Shown here one piece after another: positions 15,669 to 24,169 of a stretch of 64,000 bases of DNA. A program made the position numbers and the translations under genes. The notes below the pieces were generated by a model, which was given only the letters and a program-made list of their open reading frames with translations, had not been told where the DNA came from and made no database searches. The stretch's first letter is position 1. Every line of letters begins with the position of its first letter. Source of the DNA: JAIBJN01 sp963748205 (GTDB lineage Bacteria > Actinomycetota > Thermoleophilia > Gaiellales > Gaiellaceae). The DNA is taken from contig CAVVIB010000019.1 in assembly GCA_963748205.1 (NCBI GenBank), positions 1 through 64,000 of the forward strand, written 5' to 3'.

Positions 15669-15938
15669 CTAGGAGGTCTCGCGGACGTGCTCGGCGGCCA
15701 TCGCCGCCGTGTCCTCGCCGACCGACCGGATGACCTCGGGCCGCTCGAGCAGTCTCAGCCGCTGCTCGTCGGTCGCGCGGTTCTTCAGGTACGGGTCCTC
15801 GAGGATCTCCTCGAGCGACCGGCCCTGCCGGTGCTCGCGGACGACGTAGGCGGCGAGGGCTTCCTCTTTCGAGATCCCGCGGGGGGTCTCAGAGCCCGAG
15901 TCGTCGCCCTTGCCGAACAGCTTCGAGAAGAAGCCCAC
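15669..15938 (-). CDS. Small conserved-looking protein of unknown function
   Basis: An 89-residue, highly charged protein with GTG start at 15938: VGFFSKLFGKGDDSGSE, then EEALAAYVVREHRQGRSLEEI, with predicted helices and no membrane segment. I do not recognise the family. It is probably co-transcribed with the acetyltransferase (3-base gap) and divergent from the gene at 15964. Confidence 0.6.
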   Translation of the reverse strand: MGFFSKLFGKGDDSGSETPRGISKEEALAAYVVREHRQGRSLEEILEDPYLKNRATDEQRLRLLERPEVIRSVGEDTAAMAAEHVRETS

Positions 15939-15963
15939 GCCGCGATTGTATCCTTGGTGGGCA

Positions 15964-16305
15964 GTGGAGCCCGAGGGCATGCGATTCGCCGCCCGAACCC
16001 TGCATGGGGTGGGCGACGACGGCGGGCGCGAAGAGATCCTGATCTGGATCGAGCGCCGACCGGGCGCCGTGTGGGCGGTCGGCCGCGCGATCGACATCGA
16101 CAACCGCCAGACCCCGAGGCCGCGGGCCGACGACTACGTCTTCGAGGGCTACGAGATGGGCGACGCTCTCTCGGCGGCAAACGGCGCGCTCGAGGACGAC
16201 CTCAAGGTCTCGGCCGGGGAGGGCGTGAACGAGTCCGTCGCGCCGTTCGCCGAGGACGAGCTCCTCAAGCCGCTCGAGCGCTGGTTCTTCGGGCACAAGC
16301 AGTAA
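15964..16305 (+). CDS. Unknown protein, about 113 residues
   Basis: Start GTG at 15964 (VEPEGMRFAARTL) or ATG at 15979. Mixed alpha/beta composition with EEILIWIERRPGAVWAVGRA and ending LKPLERWFFGHKQ. No recognised domain. The TAA stop is inside the arm of the hairpin at 16302-16319. Confidence 0.6.
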   Translation: MEPEGMRFAARTLHGVGDDGGREEILIWIERRPGAVWAVGRAIDIDNRQTPRPRADDYVFEGYEMGDALSAANGALEDDLKVSAGEGVNESVAPFAEDELLKPLERWFFGHKQ

Positions 16306-16319
16306 GCCTTTCGGCTTAC
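16302..16319 (+). terminator. Hairpin after the unknown gene
   Basis: GTAAGCC, loop TTTC, GGCTTAC: a 7-bp perfect stem starting at the stop codon. There is no T-run afterwards, so termination is only likely. The next 107 bases up to the convergent dtxR-type gene hold GC-rich sequence with no gene. Confidence 0.5.
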
Positions 16320-16426
16320 CGAGGGGCCACCCCGGGCCACCACCCGCTTTGGACGCTAGCGCCGAAAAGCGCACCCATGGTGCCGGGAGCGTGCCGAGAG
16401 TGAGAAACCGTTGCCCGGGGCCGCGA

Positions 16427-17086
16427 CTACGCGATGCCGATCTGCATCGCGAGCTCGCGCGAGATCGCGTGCTCCGCGCCTTCGACCGCAACCGTCAGCG
16501 GGCCGTCGAACGGTTCGGAGCGGCGCATGGTCACCCGGCGGCCGGGGACGAGGCGCAGGCCGGCGAGGTAGCGGAGCAGGTCGGAGTCGCCGTCCGGGAC
16601 GCGCTTGACGGTCGCCTCCTCGCCGGGCTCGAGGGCGTCGAGGGAGCGCAGCCGGTGCGTCTCCACCCGCAGCCCCGCGTCCGGGATCGGGTCGCCGTGC
16701 GGGTCATGCGTCGGATAGCCGAGCTGCTCGTCGATCCGCGCCTCGAGCTCCTCGGAAAGGACGTGCTCGAGCCGGTCGGCCTCGGCGTGCACCGCGTCGA
16801 TCGGCACGCCCAGCGTCTCGGCGAGGTACTGCTCGAGGAGCCGGTGGTGCCGCACGACCTCGAGCGCGATCTGCGTGCCGGTGTCCGTCAGCTCCACGCC
16901 CTTGTAGGGCGAGTGGTCGGCGAGGCCGAGCGCCGCGAGCTTCTTCAGCATCGAGGTCGCCGACGAGGGAGCGACGCCCATGCGCCGCGCGATCGCGGTC
17001 GTCGTCGGCTTCGTCCCTTCGGACTGGAGCTTGTAGATCTCCTTCAGGTAGTCCTGAATCGCGGCCGAGAGATCAGGTTTAGACAC
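16427..17086 (-). CDS. DtxR/MntR-family metal-dependent transcriptional regulator
   Basis: A 219-residue repressor with a winged helix at the N-terminus (IQDYLKEIYKLQSEG, then TAIARRMGVAPSSATSMLKKL as the recognition helix region), a metal-binding dimerisation domain (HHRLLEQYLAETLG, HAEADRLEHVLSEE) and a C-terminal FeoA/SH3-like domain (LEPGEEATVKRV to the end). Family members use Fe2+ or Mn2+ as corepressor for uptake and oxidative-stress genes. Targets are not evident here. Divergent from mqnD. Confidence 0.92.
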   Translation of the reverse strand: MSKPDLSAAIQDYLKEIYKLQSEGTKPTTTAIARRMGVAPSSATSMLKKLAALGLADHSPYKGVELTDTGTQIALEVVRHHRLLEQYLAETLGVPIDAVHAEADRLEHVLSEELEARIDEQLGYPTHDPHGDPIPDAGLRVETHRLRSLDALEPGEEATVKRVPDGDSDLLRYLAGLRLVPGRRVTMRRSEPFDGPLTVAVEGAEHAISRELAMQIGIA

Positions 17087-17136
17087 ATCTCAAATTCTAG
17101 TCGCCTGTCGGGCGCCTGGGCAGGTCCCGCAGACCC

Positions 17137-17985
17137 TTGGTAGCCTCGCGCCCTCTGCGCATTCGTCTAGGACATAGCCCGGACCCGGACGACGCGTTCA
17201 TGTTCTGGGGACTTGCGGCCGGCCGCGTCGACGGACGCGGCTTCGAGTTCGAGCACGTGCTCGAGGGCATCCAGACCCTGAACGAGTGGGCTCTGGAGGG
17301 CCGCCTCGAGGTCACGGCCATCTCGCTGCACACGTACCCGTTCGTCCAGGACAAGTACGTGATCCTCCCGCACGGGGCGAGCATGGGCTCGGGCTACGGC
17401 CCGATCGTGGTCGCCAAGCGGCCGATGACGCGCGAGGAGCTGAAGGAGGTCGAGATCGCCGTCCCGGGGAAGATGACGACCGCCTTCCTCACGCTGCGCT
17501 TCTACCTGGGCGGGGACTTCCGCTACCGCGAGATGCCCTTCGACCAGATCATGGAGGAGGTCGAGAGCGATCGCGCCGACGCAGGCCTACTCATCCACGA
17601 GGGCCAGCTGACCTACCGACACCACGGGCTCGAGCGCGTCGTCGACCTCGGCGAGTGGTGGCTCCTCGAGACGGGGCTTCCGCTGCCGCTCGGCATCAAT
17701 ACCGCGCGCCGCGATCTCGGTGCGGACACGTTGCGGGTGCTCTCCGAGGTTCTTCGCGACTCGATCCGGGCGGGGCTCGAGCATCGTGACGAGGCGCTCG
17801 AATACGCCCTCCAGTTCGGCCGCGGGCTGACGCCCGAGCTGGCCGACAAGTTCATCGGCATGTACGTGAACGAGCTCACCGAGGACTACGGCGACGAGGG
17901 CCGCCAGGCGGTCGCCGAGCTCCTCCGCCGCGGTGAGGAAGCGGGCGCGTTCGAGCGGCCCGTGAAGGTCGAGTTCGTCGAGTAG
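17137..17985 (+). CDS. mqnD: 1,4-dihydroxy-6-naphthoate synthase
   Basis: A 282-residue MqnD, which converts cyclic dehypoxanthine futalosine to 1,4-dihydroxy-6-naphthoate in the futalosine menaquinone pathway. Diagnostic sequence at the start, LGHSPDPDDAFMFWGLAAG, and the type-2 periplasmic-binding-like fold with THEG/LIHEGQLTYRHHGL and LPLPLGINTARRDLG. TTG at 17137 is the best start that keeps the whole domain; no strong ribosome site precedes it. Other mqn genes are not in the window. Confidence 0.9.
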   Translation: MVASRPLRIRLGHSPDPDDAFMFWGLAAGRVDGRGFEFEHVLEGIQTLNEWALEGRLEVTAISLHTYPFVQDKYVILPHGASMGSGYGPIVVAKRPMTREELKEVEIAVPGKMTTAFLTLRFYLGGDFRYREMPFDQIMEEVESDRADAGLLIHEGQLTYRHHGLERVVDLGEWWLLETGLPLPLGINTARRDLGADTLRVLSEVLRDSIRAGLEHRDEALEYALQFGRGLTPELADKFIGMYVNELTEDYGDEGRQAVAELLRRGEEAGAFERPVKVEFVE

Positions 17986-18026
17986 CCGCGCGCGGTAGCG
18001 CAACACCCCGCGAATAGACTTGGCCC

Positions 18027-19206
18027 GTGGCCGACGCCGTCATCCTCTCCGCGGTCAGAACCCCCGTCGGCCGCTACGGCGGCGCCCTTGCGGGCGAGCG
18101 CCCCGACGATCTCGCCGCTCTCGTCATCCGCGAGGCCGTGGAGCGTGCGGGTGTTCCCGCGGGCGAGATCGAGGACGTCTACTTCGGCGCCGCGAACCAG
18201 GCCGGGGAGGACAACCGCAACGTTGCGCGCATGGCCGCGCTCCTCGCCGGGCTGCCGCAGGAGGTCGCGGGTGTCACCGTCAACAGGCTCTGCGCGTCAG
18301 GGCCTCGCGGCGGTCGTCTCCGCCTGCCATGCGGTCCGTGCCGGCGACGGCGACCTGTTCGTCGCGGGCGGCACCGAGTCCATGAGCCGCGCGCCGCTCG
18401 TGATGGCGAAGCCCGAGCGCGCCTACCCCCGCGGCAACCAGACCGTCTGGGACACGACCCTCGGCTGGCGCTTCCCCAACCCGCGCATGGAGGAGATGTT
18501 TCCGCTCGAGTCGATGGGCGAGACCGGCGAGAACGTGGCCGAACGCTTCAGCGTCTCGCGCGAGGAGCAGGACGCGTTCGCGCTCGAGAGCCAGCGGCGC
18601 CACGCCGCCGCCGCGGAGGCAGGGCGCTTCGACGACGAGCTCGTCCCGGTCGGCGACGTCGTCCGCGACGAGCATCCGCGGCCGGACACCTCGGCGGAGA
18701 AGCTCGCCGCCCTCAAGCCCGCCTTCCGCGCGAACGGCACCGTGACCGCCGGGAACTCGAGCGGCGTCAACGACGGCGCCGCCGCGCTCGTCGTCGCCAG
18801 CAGCGAGCGGGCGGCCGAGCTGGGCGTCGAGCCGCTCGGACGCTTCGTCGCCGGCGCCGTTGCGGGCGTCGACCCGCGCGTGATGGGGATCGGGCCCGTG
18901 CCCGCGGTGCGCAAGGCCCTCGCTCGGGCCGGCGTCGAGGTCGCCGACCTCGACCTCGTCGAGCTGAACGAGGCGTTCGCCTCGCAGAGCCTCCAGGTGA
19001 TTCGCGAGCTCGGCTTCGACCCGGAGAAGGTCAACGTCAACGGCGGCGCGATCGCGATCGGCCATCCGCTCGGAATGAGCGGTGCGCGCCTGGTCGTCAC
19101 GCTCCTGCACGAGCTCCGCCGCCGCGGCGGGCGCTACGGCCTCGCCACGCTCTGTGTCGGCGTCGGCCAGGGTCAGGCGGCGCTGTTCGAGCGCTCGCCC
19201 AGCTGA
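18027..19206 (+). CDS. Acetyl-CoA acyltransferase (thiolase), one frameshift
   Basis: A thiolase of about 393 residues for the last step of beta-oxidation or phenylacetate/beta-ketoadipate breakdown. N-terminal VILSAVRTPVGRYGG; nucleophile Cys in VNRLCASG (about residue 90); histidine in GGAIAIGHPLGMSGAR; second Cys in LCVGVGQGQA. One extra base near 18296-18304, directly after the nucleophile motif, moves the rest into another frame. The remaining 300 codons are unspoiled, so an error in the sequence is likelier than decay. GTG start. Its 3' end overlaps the convergent DUF6220 gene by 34 bases. Confidence 0.88.
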
Positions 19207-19562
19207 GCCGCGAGAAACCGCCGCGAGCGCTGCACGAGCTCGTGCGCGACGTACACGATCGCGAGTGCGTTCACGACGTGCAGCGCCGCGATCTCCTCGA
19301 CGTCGATCTGGGCGAGGACCAGCTGGAGCACGTTGAGGCCGAACAGCGTGAACGTCAGGGCGGTGAGCGAGCGCGGCACCTTCCCGACGAACGCGAGCAC
19401 CAGCATCACGAGCGACACGAGCCCGAGCCCCAACCCGACCGCCTGGTGCGCGTCGAACGTCGTGGCGCCGAAGGTTCCGAGGCCCGCGAGGAAGAACTGG
19501 ACGACGACGCCCACGAGGTAGATCGTCGCGAGCCCGAAGAGGATCACCCGCGCCTGAACCAC
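19173..19562 (-). CDS. DUF6220-like small membrane protein
   Basis: A 129-residue protein with four hydrophobic helices. The first, VILFGLATIYLVGVVVQFFL, leads into AGLGTFGATTFDAHQAVGLG, the pattern of the DUF6220 family (small four-helix membrane proteins with a conserved His after helix 1). Function unknown. GTG start at 19562, divergent from the aldehyde dehydrogenase gene 52 bases away. Confidence 0.7.
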   Translation of the reverse strand: MVQARVILFGLATIYLVGVVVQFFLAGLGTFGATTFDAHQAVGLGLGLVSLVMLVLAFVGKVPRSLTALTFTLFGLNVLQLVLAQIDVEEIAALHVVNALAIVYVAHELVQRSRRFLAAQLGERSNSAA

Positions 19563-19614
19563 GCTCCGACTGTACGCGACCCCGGGGACGGTGACCGCGA
19601 TATCGTCCCGCGAG

Positions 19615-21087
19615 ATGGCCGTGGCGACCGAGCGCGAGTACCTGCTCTTCATCAACGGTGAGGCGACGGAGCCGTCGGACGGCGAAGTCCGCGACCTCGT
19701 CGAGCCGGCCACCGGCAACCCGTTGGCGAAAGCCGCGGTCGCCGGCCCGGGCGACGTCGACCGCGCGGTCGAGGCTGCGCGAGCCGCACTCGAGGGCCCC
19801 TGGGGGAAGACGCCGCCGAACGAGCGCTCGCGGCTCCTGCACGCGCTCGCCGACGCGATCGTTGCCAACCGCAAGGAGCTGACCGAGCTCGAGACCCGCA
19901 ACGTCGGCAAGGCCGTCAGCTCGAGCAAGCCCGAGGTCTTCGTCGCCGCGGAAAGCTTCCGCTACATGGCCTCGGCGATCGGCTCGATCGAGGGCGGCAC
20001 GCGCCCGATCGGCGGTTCGATCCTCACCTACACGCTCAAGGAGCCGGTCGGTGTCTGCGGCCAGATCGTGCCGTGGAACTACCCGATCATGCTCGCCGGC
20101 TGGAAGCTCGCCCCGGCGCTCGCCGCGGGCTGCACCGTCGTCCTCAAGCCGGACGCCGCGACCCCCTTGACCGCGCTGCGGATCGCCGAGCTCGCCGTCG
20201 AGGTCGGGATCCCGGCGGGCGTGCTCAACGTCGTTCCCGGCGACGGGCCGACGACCGGCGCCCACCTGGTCTCGCACCCGGGCGTCGACAAGGTCTCCTT
20301 CACCGGCTCGACGGCGACGGGCTCCGAGATCATGCGCCTCTGCGCCGACCCGGTGAAGCGCGTCTCGCTCGAGCTCGGCGGGAAGAGCCCGGCGATCGTC
20401 TTCGCCGACGCCGACCTCGACGACGCGATCGCCTCGACCGCGTACGGCATCTACTACTCGGCCGGGCAGAGCTGCGACGCGCGCTCGCGCCTGCTCGTCG
20501 AGCAATCGATCTACGACGACGTCGTCAACCGGATCGCCGAGAAGGCCGGCGCCGTGCGCGTCGGCGACCCGCTCGACCCCGAGACGCACATGGGCTCCCT
20601 CATCTCGCTCGCGCACCGCGAGAAGGTGCACGGCATGGTCGAGACCGGCCGCGGCGAGGGCGCCGAGGTCGTCGCCGGCGGCGAGCCGACCGAGGGCGAC
20701 GGCGCGTTCTACCCGCCGACCGTGCTCGCGGGCGTGGGCAGCGACCAGACCGTCGCGCAGGAGGAGATCTTCGGCCCGGTGATCGCCGCCATCCCCTTCG
20801 AGGACGAGAAGGATGCGGTGCGGATCGCCAACGACGTGCGCTACGGGCTCGTGGCCACGGTCTGGACGGGCGACCCCGCGCGCGGCCACCGCCTGGCGCG
20901 GAGCATCAAGTCGGGGACGTTCACGATCAACCTCCCGTACGGCGCCTTCCCCGGCGTGCCGTTCGGCGGCTACAAGCAGTCCGGCTTCGGCCGCGAGCAG
21001 GCGCTCGAGACGCTCCAGATGTACCTGGAGACGAAGAGCGTCCTCCTCTCGACGGGCGCGCGCCCGACGAACCCCTGGGGTCTCTAA
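19615..21087 (+). CDS. NAD(P)-dependent aldehyde dehydrogenase
   Basis: A 490-residue ALDH superfamily enzyme oxidising an aldehyde to the acid. Rossmann-side PWNYPIMLAGWKLAPALAAG, catalytic Glu in LELGGKSPAIV, nucleophile Cys in SAGQSCDARSR and C-terminal EEIFGPVIAAIPF and PFGGYKQSGFGRE. Betaine-, gamma-aminobutyraldehyde- or phenylacetaldehyde-type substrates are possible. The class III aminotransferase 500 bases downstream makes an amine-derived aldehyde attractive. ATG at 19615 fits the domain start better than the upstream GTG at 19591. Confidence 0.93.
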   Translation: MAVATEREYLLFINGEATEPSDGEVRDLVEPATGNPLAKAAVAGPGDVDRAVEAARAALEGPWGKTPPNERSRLLHALADAIVANRKELTELETRNVGKAVSSSKPEVFVAAESFRYMASAIGSIEGGTRPIGGSILTYTLKEPVGVCGQIVPWNYPIMLAGWKLAPALAAGCTVVLKPDAATPLTALRIAELAVEVGIPAGVLNVVPGDGPTTGAHLVSHPGVDKVSFTGSTATGSEIMRLCADPVKRVSLELGGKSPAIVFADADLDDAIASTAYGIYYSAGQSCDARSRLLVEQSIYDDVVNRIAEKAGAVRVGDPLDPETHMGSLISLAHREKVHGMVETGRGEGAEVVAGGEPTEGDGAFYPPTVLAGVGSDQTVAQEEIFGPVIAAIPFEDEKDAVRIANDVRYGLVATVWTGDPARGHRLARSIKSGTFTINLPYGAFPGVPFGGYKQSGFGREQALETLQMYLETKSVLLSTGARPTNPWGL

Positions 21088-21091
21088 CCCA

Positions 21092-21538
21092 CTAACGCTT
21101 GAGGACGAGTAGGGCGCCCGCGGCGAGCAGGGCGAGCCCGGCGACCCGTGCCGGCGAGACCGGGATCTTCTCCAGGCCGAAGAGACCGAAGGCGTCGATG
21201 AGCACGCCCATGGCCAGCTGGCCGGCGATGAGGAGGCCGATCGTCGCGAACGTCCCGATGCGCGGGGCCGTGAACGTGATCGACGTGACCACGATCGCGC
21301 CCATGACGCCGCCCAGCCACAGCCACGGGGGCTCGCGGAATCCCTCGGCCACCCCGCTGAAGGTCTGCCGTGCGACCAGCAGCACGCCGCAGACGATCAG
21401 CGCGGCGCCGATCGACCCGAACGCGGTCGCCTCGAGCACGCCGATCCGCTTCCCGAGCGCGCCGCTGACCGCGACCTGGATCGAGCCCGCGAGGCCGGCG
21501 ACGAGCGAGAAGACCACCGCAACGGACGTCGCGGACAC
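21092..21538 (-). CDS. DMT-family (DUF606/YdcZ-type) small membrane transporter
   Basis: A 148-residue protein with five hydrophobic helices: VVFSLVAGLAGSIQVAVSGA at the start, with TFTAPRIGTFATIGLLIAGQ in the middle. This is the one-domain DMT half-transporter pattern that usually works as a dimer or a pair. Substrate unknown. Convergent with the aldehyde dehydrogenase (4-base gap) and divergent from the aminotransferase. Confidence 0.82.
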   Translation of the reverse strand: MSATSVAVVFSLVAGLAGSIQVAVSGALGKRIGVLEATAFGSIGAALIVCGVLLVARQTFSGVAEGFREPPWLWLGGVMGAIVVTSITFTAPRIGTFATIGLLIAGQLAMGVLIDAFGLFGLEKIPVSPARVAGLALLAAGALLVLKR

Positions 21539-21613
21539 GGCGGCGAGGATAACGCCCGCGATTGGGACGCGCGGGCCAAGGTGATGCCGCCGGGCCGGGA
21601 GTAGACTCGGTCG

Positions 21614-22906
21614 ATGGCGACCCAGGAGCGCAGCGCGACCGGCGAGCTCCTGAAGGCGCGCGCCAGATACGTGGCCGCCGGCGTCTCGACGCCGCCCCTC
21701 GTCGTCGCGCGTGCCGAGGGCGCCCGCATCGAGGACACGGACGGCAACACGTACATCGACTTCGCGGGCGGTCTCGGCTGCCAGAACACGGGGCATCGGC
21801 TGCCCGCGGCGGTGGCCGCGATCCACGAGCAGGTCGACCGCTACCTCCACCAGTGCTTCATGGTCGGGATGTACGAGCCGTACCTGGACGTCTGCCGGCG
21901 GCTGGCGGAGCTCTCGCCGTGCCGCGGCGACGAGCAGAAGAGCCTCCTCCTCAACTCGGGCGCCGAGGCCGTCGAGAACGCGGTCAAGATCGCGCGCGCC
22001 GCCACCGGCCGGCCGGCCGTCGTCGTCTTCGACCACGCCTTCCACGGCCGGACGCTCCTGACCATGACGATGACCAGCAAGGTCGTGTACAAGCGCGGCT
22101 TCGGCCCCTTCGCGCCCGAGGTCTACCGCGCTCCGGGGCCGTACCCGTACCGCGGCGTCGAGACGGAGGACGCGATCGCCGGGCTCGAGGCCCTCTTCAA
22201 GTCCGAGGTCGATCCCGAGGCGGTCGCCTGCGTCGTGCTGGAGCCCGTCCAAGGCGAAGGCGGGTTCATCCCGATGCCGCGCGACTTTCCTCCTCGTCTG
22301 CGCGAGCTGTGCGACCGTCACGGGATCCTCTACGTCGACGACGAGGTGCAGAGCGGCGTCGGGCGGACGGGGCCGATGTGGGCGATCGAGCACTACGGCG
22401 TCGAGCCCGACCTGCTCGTCTCCGGCAAGTCGCTCGGCGGCGGGCTCCCGCTCGCCGGCGTCACCGGGCGCGCCGAGGTGATGGACGCGGTCGGGCCGGG
22501 CGGGCTGGGCGGCACATTCGGCGGGAACCCGGTCGCCTGCGCGGCGGCCGTCGCCGTCCTGGACGAGGTGGCGGGCGAGTCGTTCCAGCGCCGCGCGCGC
22601 GAGCTCGGCGAGTTCATCCGCATGGCGCTCGACGGAATCGCGCAGCGGGTGCCTTCGGTCGGCGAGGTTCGCGGCCTGGGGCCGATGCTGGCGCTCGAGC
22701 TGGTCGAGGACCGCGCGACCAAGGCGCCGGCCGGCGAGCTGGCAGCCTCGACAGCCGCACGGGCCCGCGAGCGCGGGCTCATCCTCCTCACCTGCGGCCT
22801 GTACGGAAACGTCGTGCGGATCCTCGTTCCCCTCGTCATCGCCGACGGGGATCTCGAACGCGGCCTCGAGATCCTGGAGGAGTCCCTTGCGGGCGCCGGG
22901 ACGTAA
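21614..22906 (+). CDS. Class III aminotransferase (4-aminobutyrate aminotransferase-like)
   Basis: A 430-residue PLP enzyme. N-terminal DTDGNTYIDFAGGLGCQNTG, the cofactor-binding NSGAEAVENAVKIARAATGR, HAFHGRT, EPVQGEGGFIPMP, DEVQSGVGRTG and the Schiff-base lysine in SGKSLGGGLPLAGV. Best match in type is GabT. With the upstream aldehyde dehydrogenase it could turn an amino acid or amine to its acid. Downstream, 175 bases without a gene separate it from the EthD-like gene. Confidence 0.9.
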   Translation: MATQERSATGELLKARARYVAAGVSTPPLVVARAEGARIEDTDGNTYIDFAGGLGCQNTGHRLPAAVAAIHEQVDRYLHQCFMVGMYEPYLDVCRRLAELSPCRGDEQKSLLLNSGAEAVENAVKIARAATGRPAVVVFDHAFHGRTLLTMTMTSKVVYKRGFGPFAPEVYRAPGPYPYRGVETEDAIAGLEALFKSEVDPEAVACVVLEPVQGEGGFIPMPRDFPPRLRELCDRHGILYVDDEVQSGVGRTGPMWAIEHYGVEPDLLVSGKSLGGGLPLAGVTGRAEVMDAVGPGGLGGTFGGNPVACAAAVAVLDEVAGESFQRRARELGEFIRMALDGIAQRVPSVGEVRGLGPMLALELVEDRATKAPAGELAASTAARARERGLILLTCGLYGNVVRILVPLVIADGDLERGLEILEESLAGAGT

Positions 22907-23081
22907 TCGGCTCGCCTGCGGCCGAGCGTGGACGGAAGGTCGACGGAGAGCCCAGCTCCGCTGACCGACCTCTGCGGACGCGGCGCCGCCGCCCTAGTCG
23001 ATGCTGGGGCGGCGGTCCGCCGCAGCGCGCAAGCGCCGAATCGGGAATCCTTCGCTGGCGACAGCGACGAAAGGGAGAACG
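22907..23081. repeat. Gene-free gap with GC-rich inverted repeat
   Basis: The central part holds GCGGCG-x-CCGCCGCCC and GGGCGGCGG-x-CCGCCGC, which pair around a loop of about 11 bases (22979-23023). The outer arms are only loosely complementary. Nothing else is recognisable apart from the AAGGGAG ribosome site at 23071-23077 for the next gene. Confidence 0.45.
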
Positions 23082-23360
23082 TTGGTCAGGGTCTTCATGG
23101 TCTACGAGCAGGAGCCGGACGCCGGGCGCTACGAGCAGCACGCCGAGCTCTGCCGGCAGGTGCCGGGCGGGACGTTCCGGCACGGCAAGGTCTTCGGCGC
23201 TCCGATGGGCGAGCCGAAGTTCCCGTACTACGCCGAGTGGGAGTTCCCTGACCGGGACGCCTTCAAGGCGGCCGCGCGCACCGAGGAGTTCATGGCGACC
23301 GGCAAGGACGCGATGGAGATGGGCGTGCCGTTCCACGTCCACTTCGCCGACGTCGAATGA
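23082..23360 (+). CDS. EthD-family dimeric alpha/beta-barrel protein
   Basis: A small protein of 92 residues (TTG start at 23082, or ATG at 23097 giving 87) with the ferredoxin-like EthD pattern: VFMVYEQEPDAGRYEQHAEL, FPYYAEWEFPDRDAFKAA and a C-terminal HVHFADVE. EthD proteins accompany degradation pathways as ring-cleavage or accessory proteins. It overlaps the next gene by 4 bases (ATGA), so it belongs to the operon with the two hydratase paralogs. Confidence 0.78.
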   Translation: MVRVFMVYEQEPDAGRYEQHAELCRQVPGGTFRHGKVFGAPMGEPKFPYYAEWEFPDRDAFKAAARTEEFMATGKDAMEMGVPFHVHFADVE

Positions 23361-24169
23361 GCGAGCCGGAATACCCATCGCCGCGCGACCCGGCCGAGCT
23401 CGGGCTCGAGGCGATCGTCTACGAGAAGGCGCCCCCGCGCGCGACGATCACCCTCAACCGGCCCGAGGTTCTGAACGCGTTCGACTTCCGCATGCTGCGG
23501 GAGATCGCGCGCGCGTGCGAGGACGCATCCTGGGACGACTCCATCCGCGTCGTCGTCGTCACCGGCGCCGGGCGCGCGTTCTGCGTCGGCGCCGACCTGA
23601 AGGCCTGGAGCCGCGACTACCTCGGCAAGCCGGACGAGTACTGGAAGTGGTTCGGCGCCTTCAAGGACGCGCACGACCGGCTGCGCGAGATCGGCAAGCC
23701 GACGCTCGCGCGCATCAACGGCGTCTGCGTGGGCGGTGGCAACGAGCTCCAGATGGCGTGCGACCTGTCGGTGATCGTCGACGACACGTACATCCGCCAC
23801 GTCGGCCCGCAGCACGGCTCCGTGCCGGCGGGCGGCGCGACCCAGTGGCTGCCGATCATGGTCGGCGAGCGCCGCGCGCGGGAGATCATCCTCCTCTGCG
23901 AGGAGATCCCGGCCCGCAAGGCCGAGGAGTGGGGGCTCGTGAACCGGGCCGTCCCGGCGGCCGAGCTCGACGCGACCGTCGACGAGCTCGTCGAGAAGCT
24001 CGCGGCCAAGCTCCCGCAGACCGTGCGCTACACGAAGCAGCAGCTCAACTTCTGGCGCGACCTCGCCTGGCACGAGACGATCAACCACGCACGCGACTGG
24101 CTCGCGCTGTCGATGGCGACCGAGGAGCCGAAGGCGGCCGTGCGGAAGTTCGTGGAGGGCAAGGAGTGA
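23357..24169 (+). CDS. Enoyl-CoA hydratase/isomerase family protein, variant
   Basis: A 270-residue crotonase-fold protein. Oxyanion-hole segments are FCVGADLKAW and the glycine-rich GVCVGGGNELQMACDLSVI. In place of the usual second catalytic Glu segment (GQPE..G) it reads GPQHGSVPAGGATQWLPIMVG, so the acid/base pair differs from standard hydratases. That segment is reminiscent of the ring-hydrolysing 6-oxocyclohexenecarbonyl-CoA hydrolases, though this is only a resemblance. Middle gene of a tight EthD-hydratase-hydratase operon. Confidence 0.83.
   Translation: MSEPEYPSPRDPAELGLEAIVYEKAPPRATITLNRPEVLNAFDFRMLREIARACEDASWDDSIRVVVVTGAGRAFCVGADLKAWSRDYLGKPDEYWKWFGAFKDAHDRLREIGKPTLARINGVCVGGGNELQMACDLSVIVDDTYIRHVGPQHGSVPAGGATQWLPIMVGERRAREIILLCEEIPARKAEEWGLVNRAVPAAELDATVDELVEKLAAKLPQTVRYTKQQLNFWRDLAWHETINHARDWLALSMATEEPKAAVRKFVEGKE

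Noticed and set aside
16302..16430. Another long palindrome like those in the pdh region
   Set aside because: Only CCCCGGGC-type and CGCT matches line up, and CCCGGG is self-complementary; the arms do not match continuously from the ends to a centred apex.
18280..20889. 869-codon minus-strand frame across thiolase and aldehyde dehydrogenase
   Set aside because: It runs antisense to two well-recognised enzymes and shows repetitive Arg/Asp/Val composition with no domain; a shadow frame.
22907..23081. Third member of the pdh palindrome family
   Set aside because: It has a real GC-rich inner stem, but the outer arms differ in length by about 24 bases and match only loosely, so family membership is not supported.
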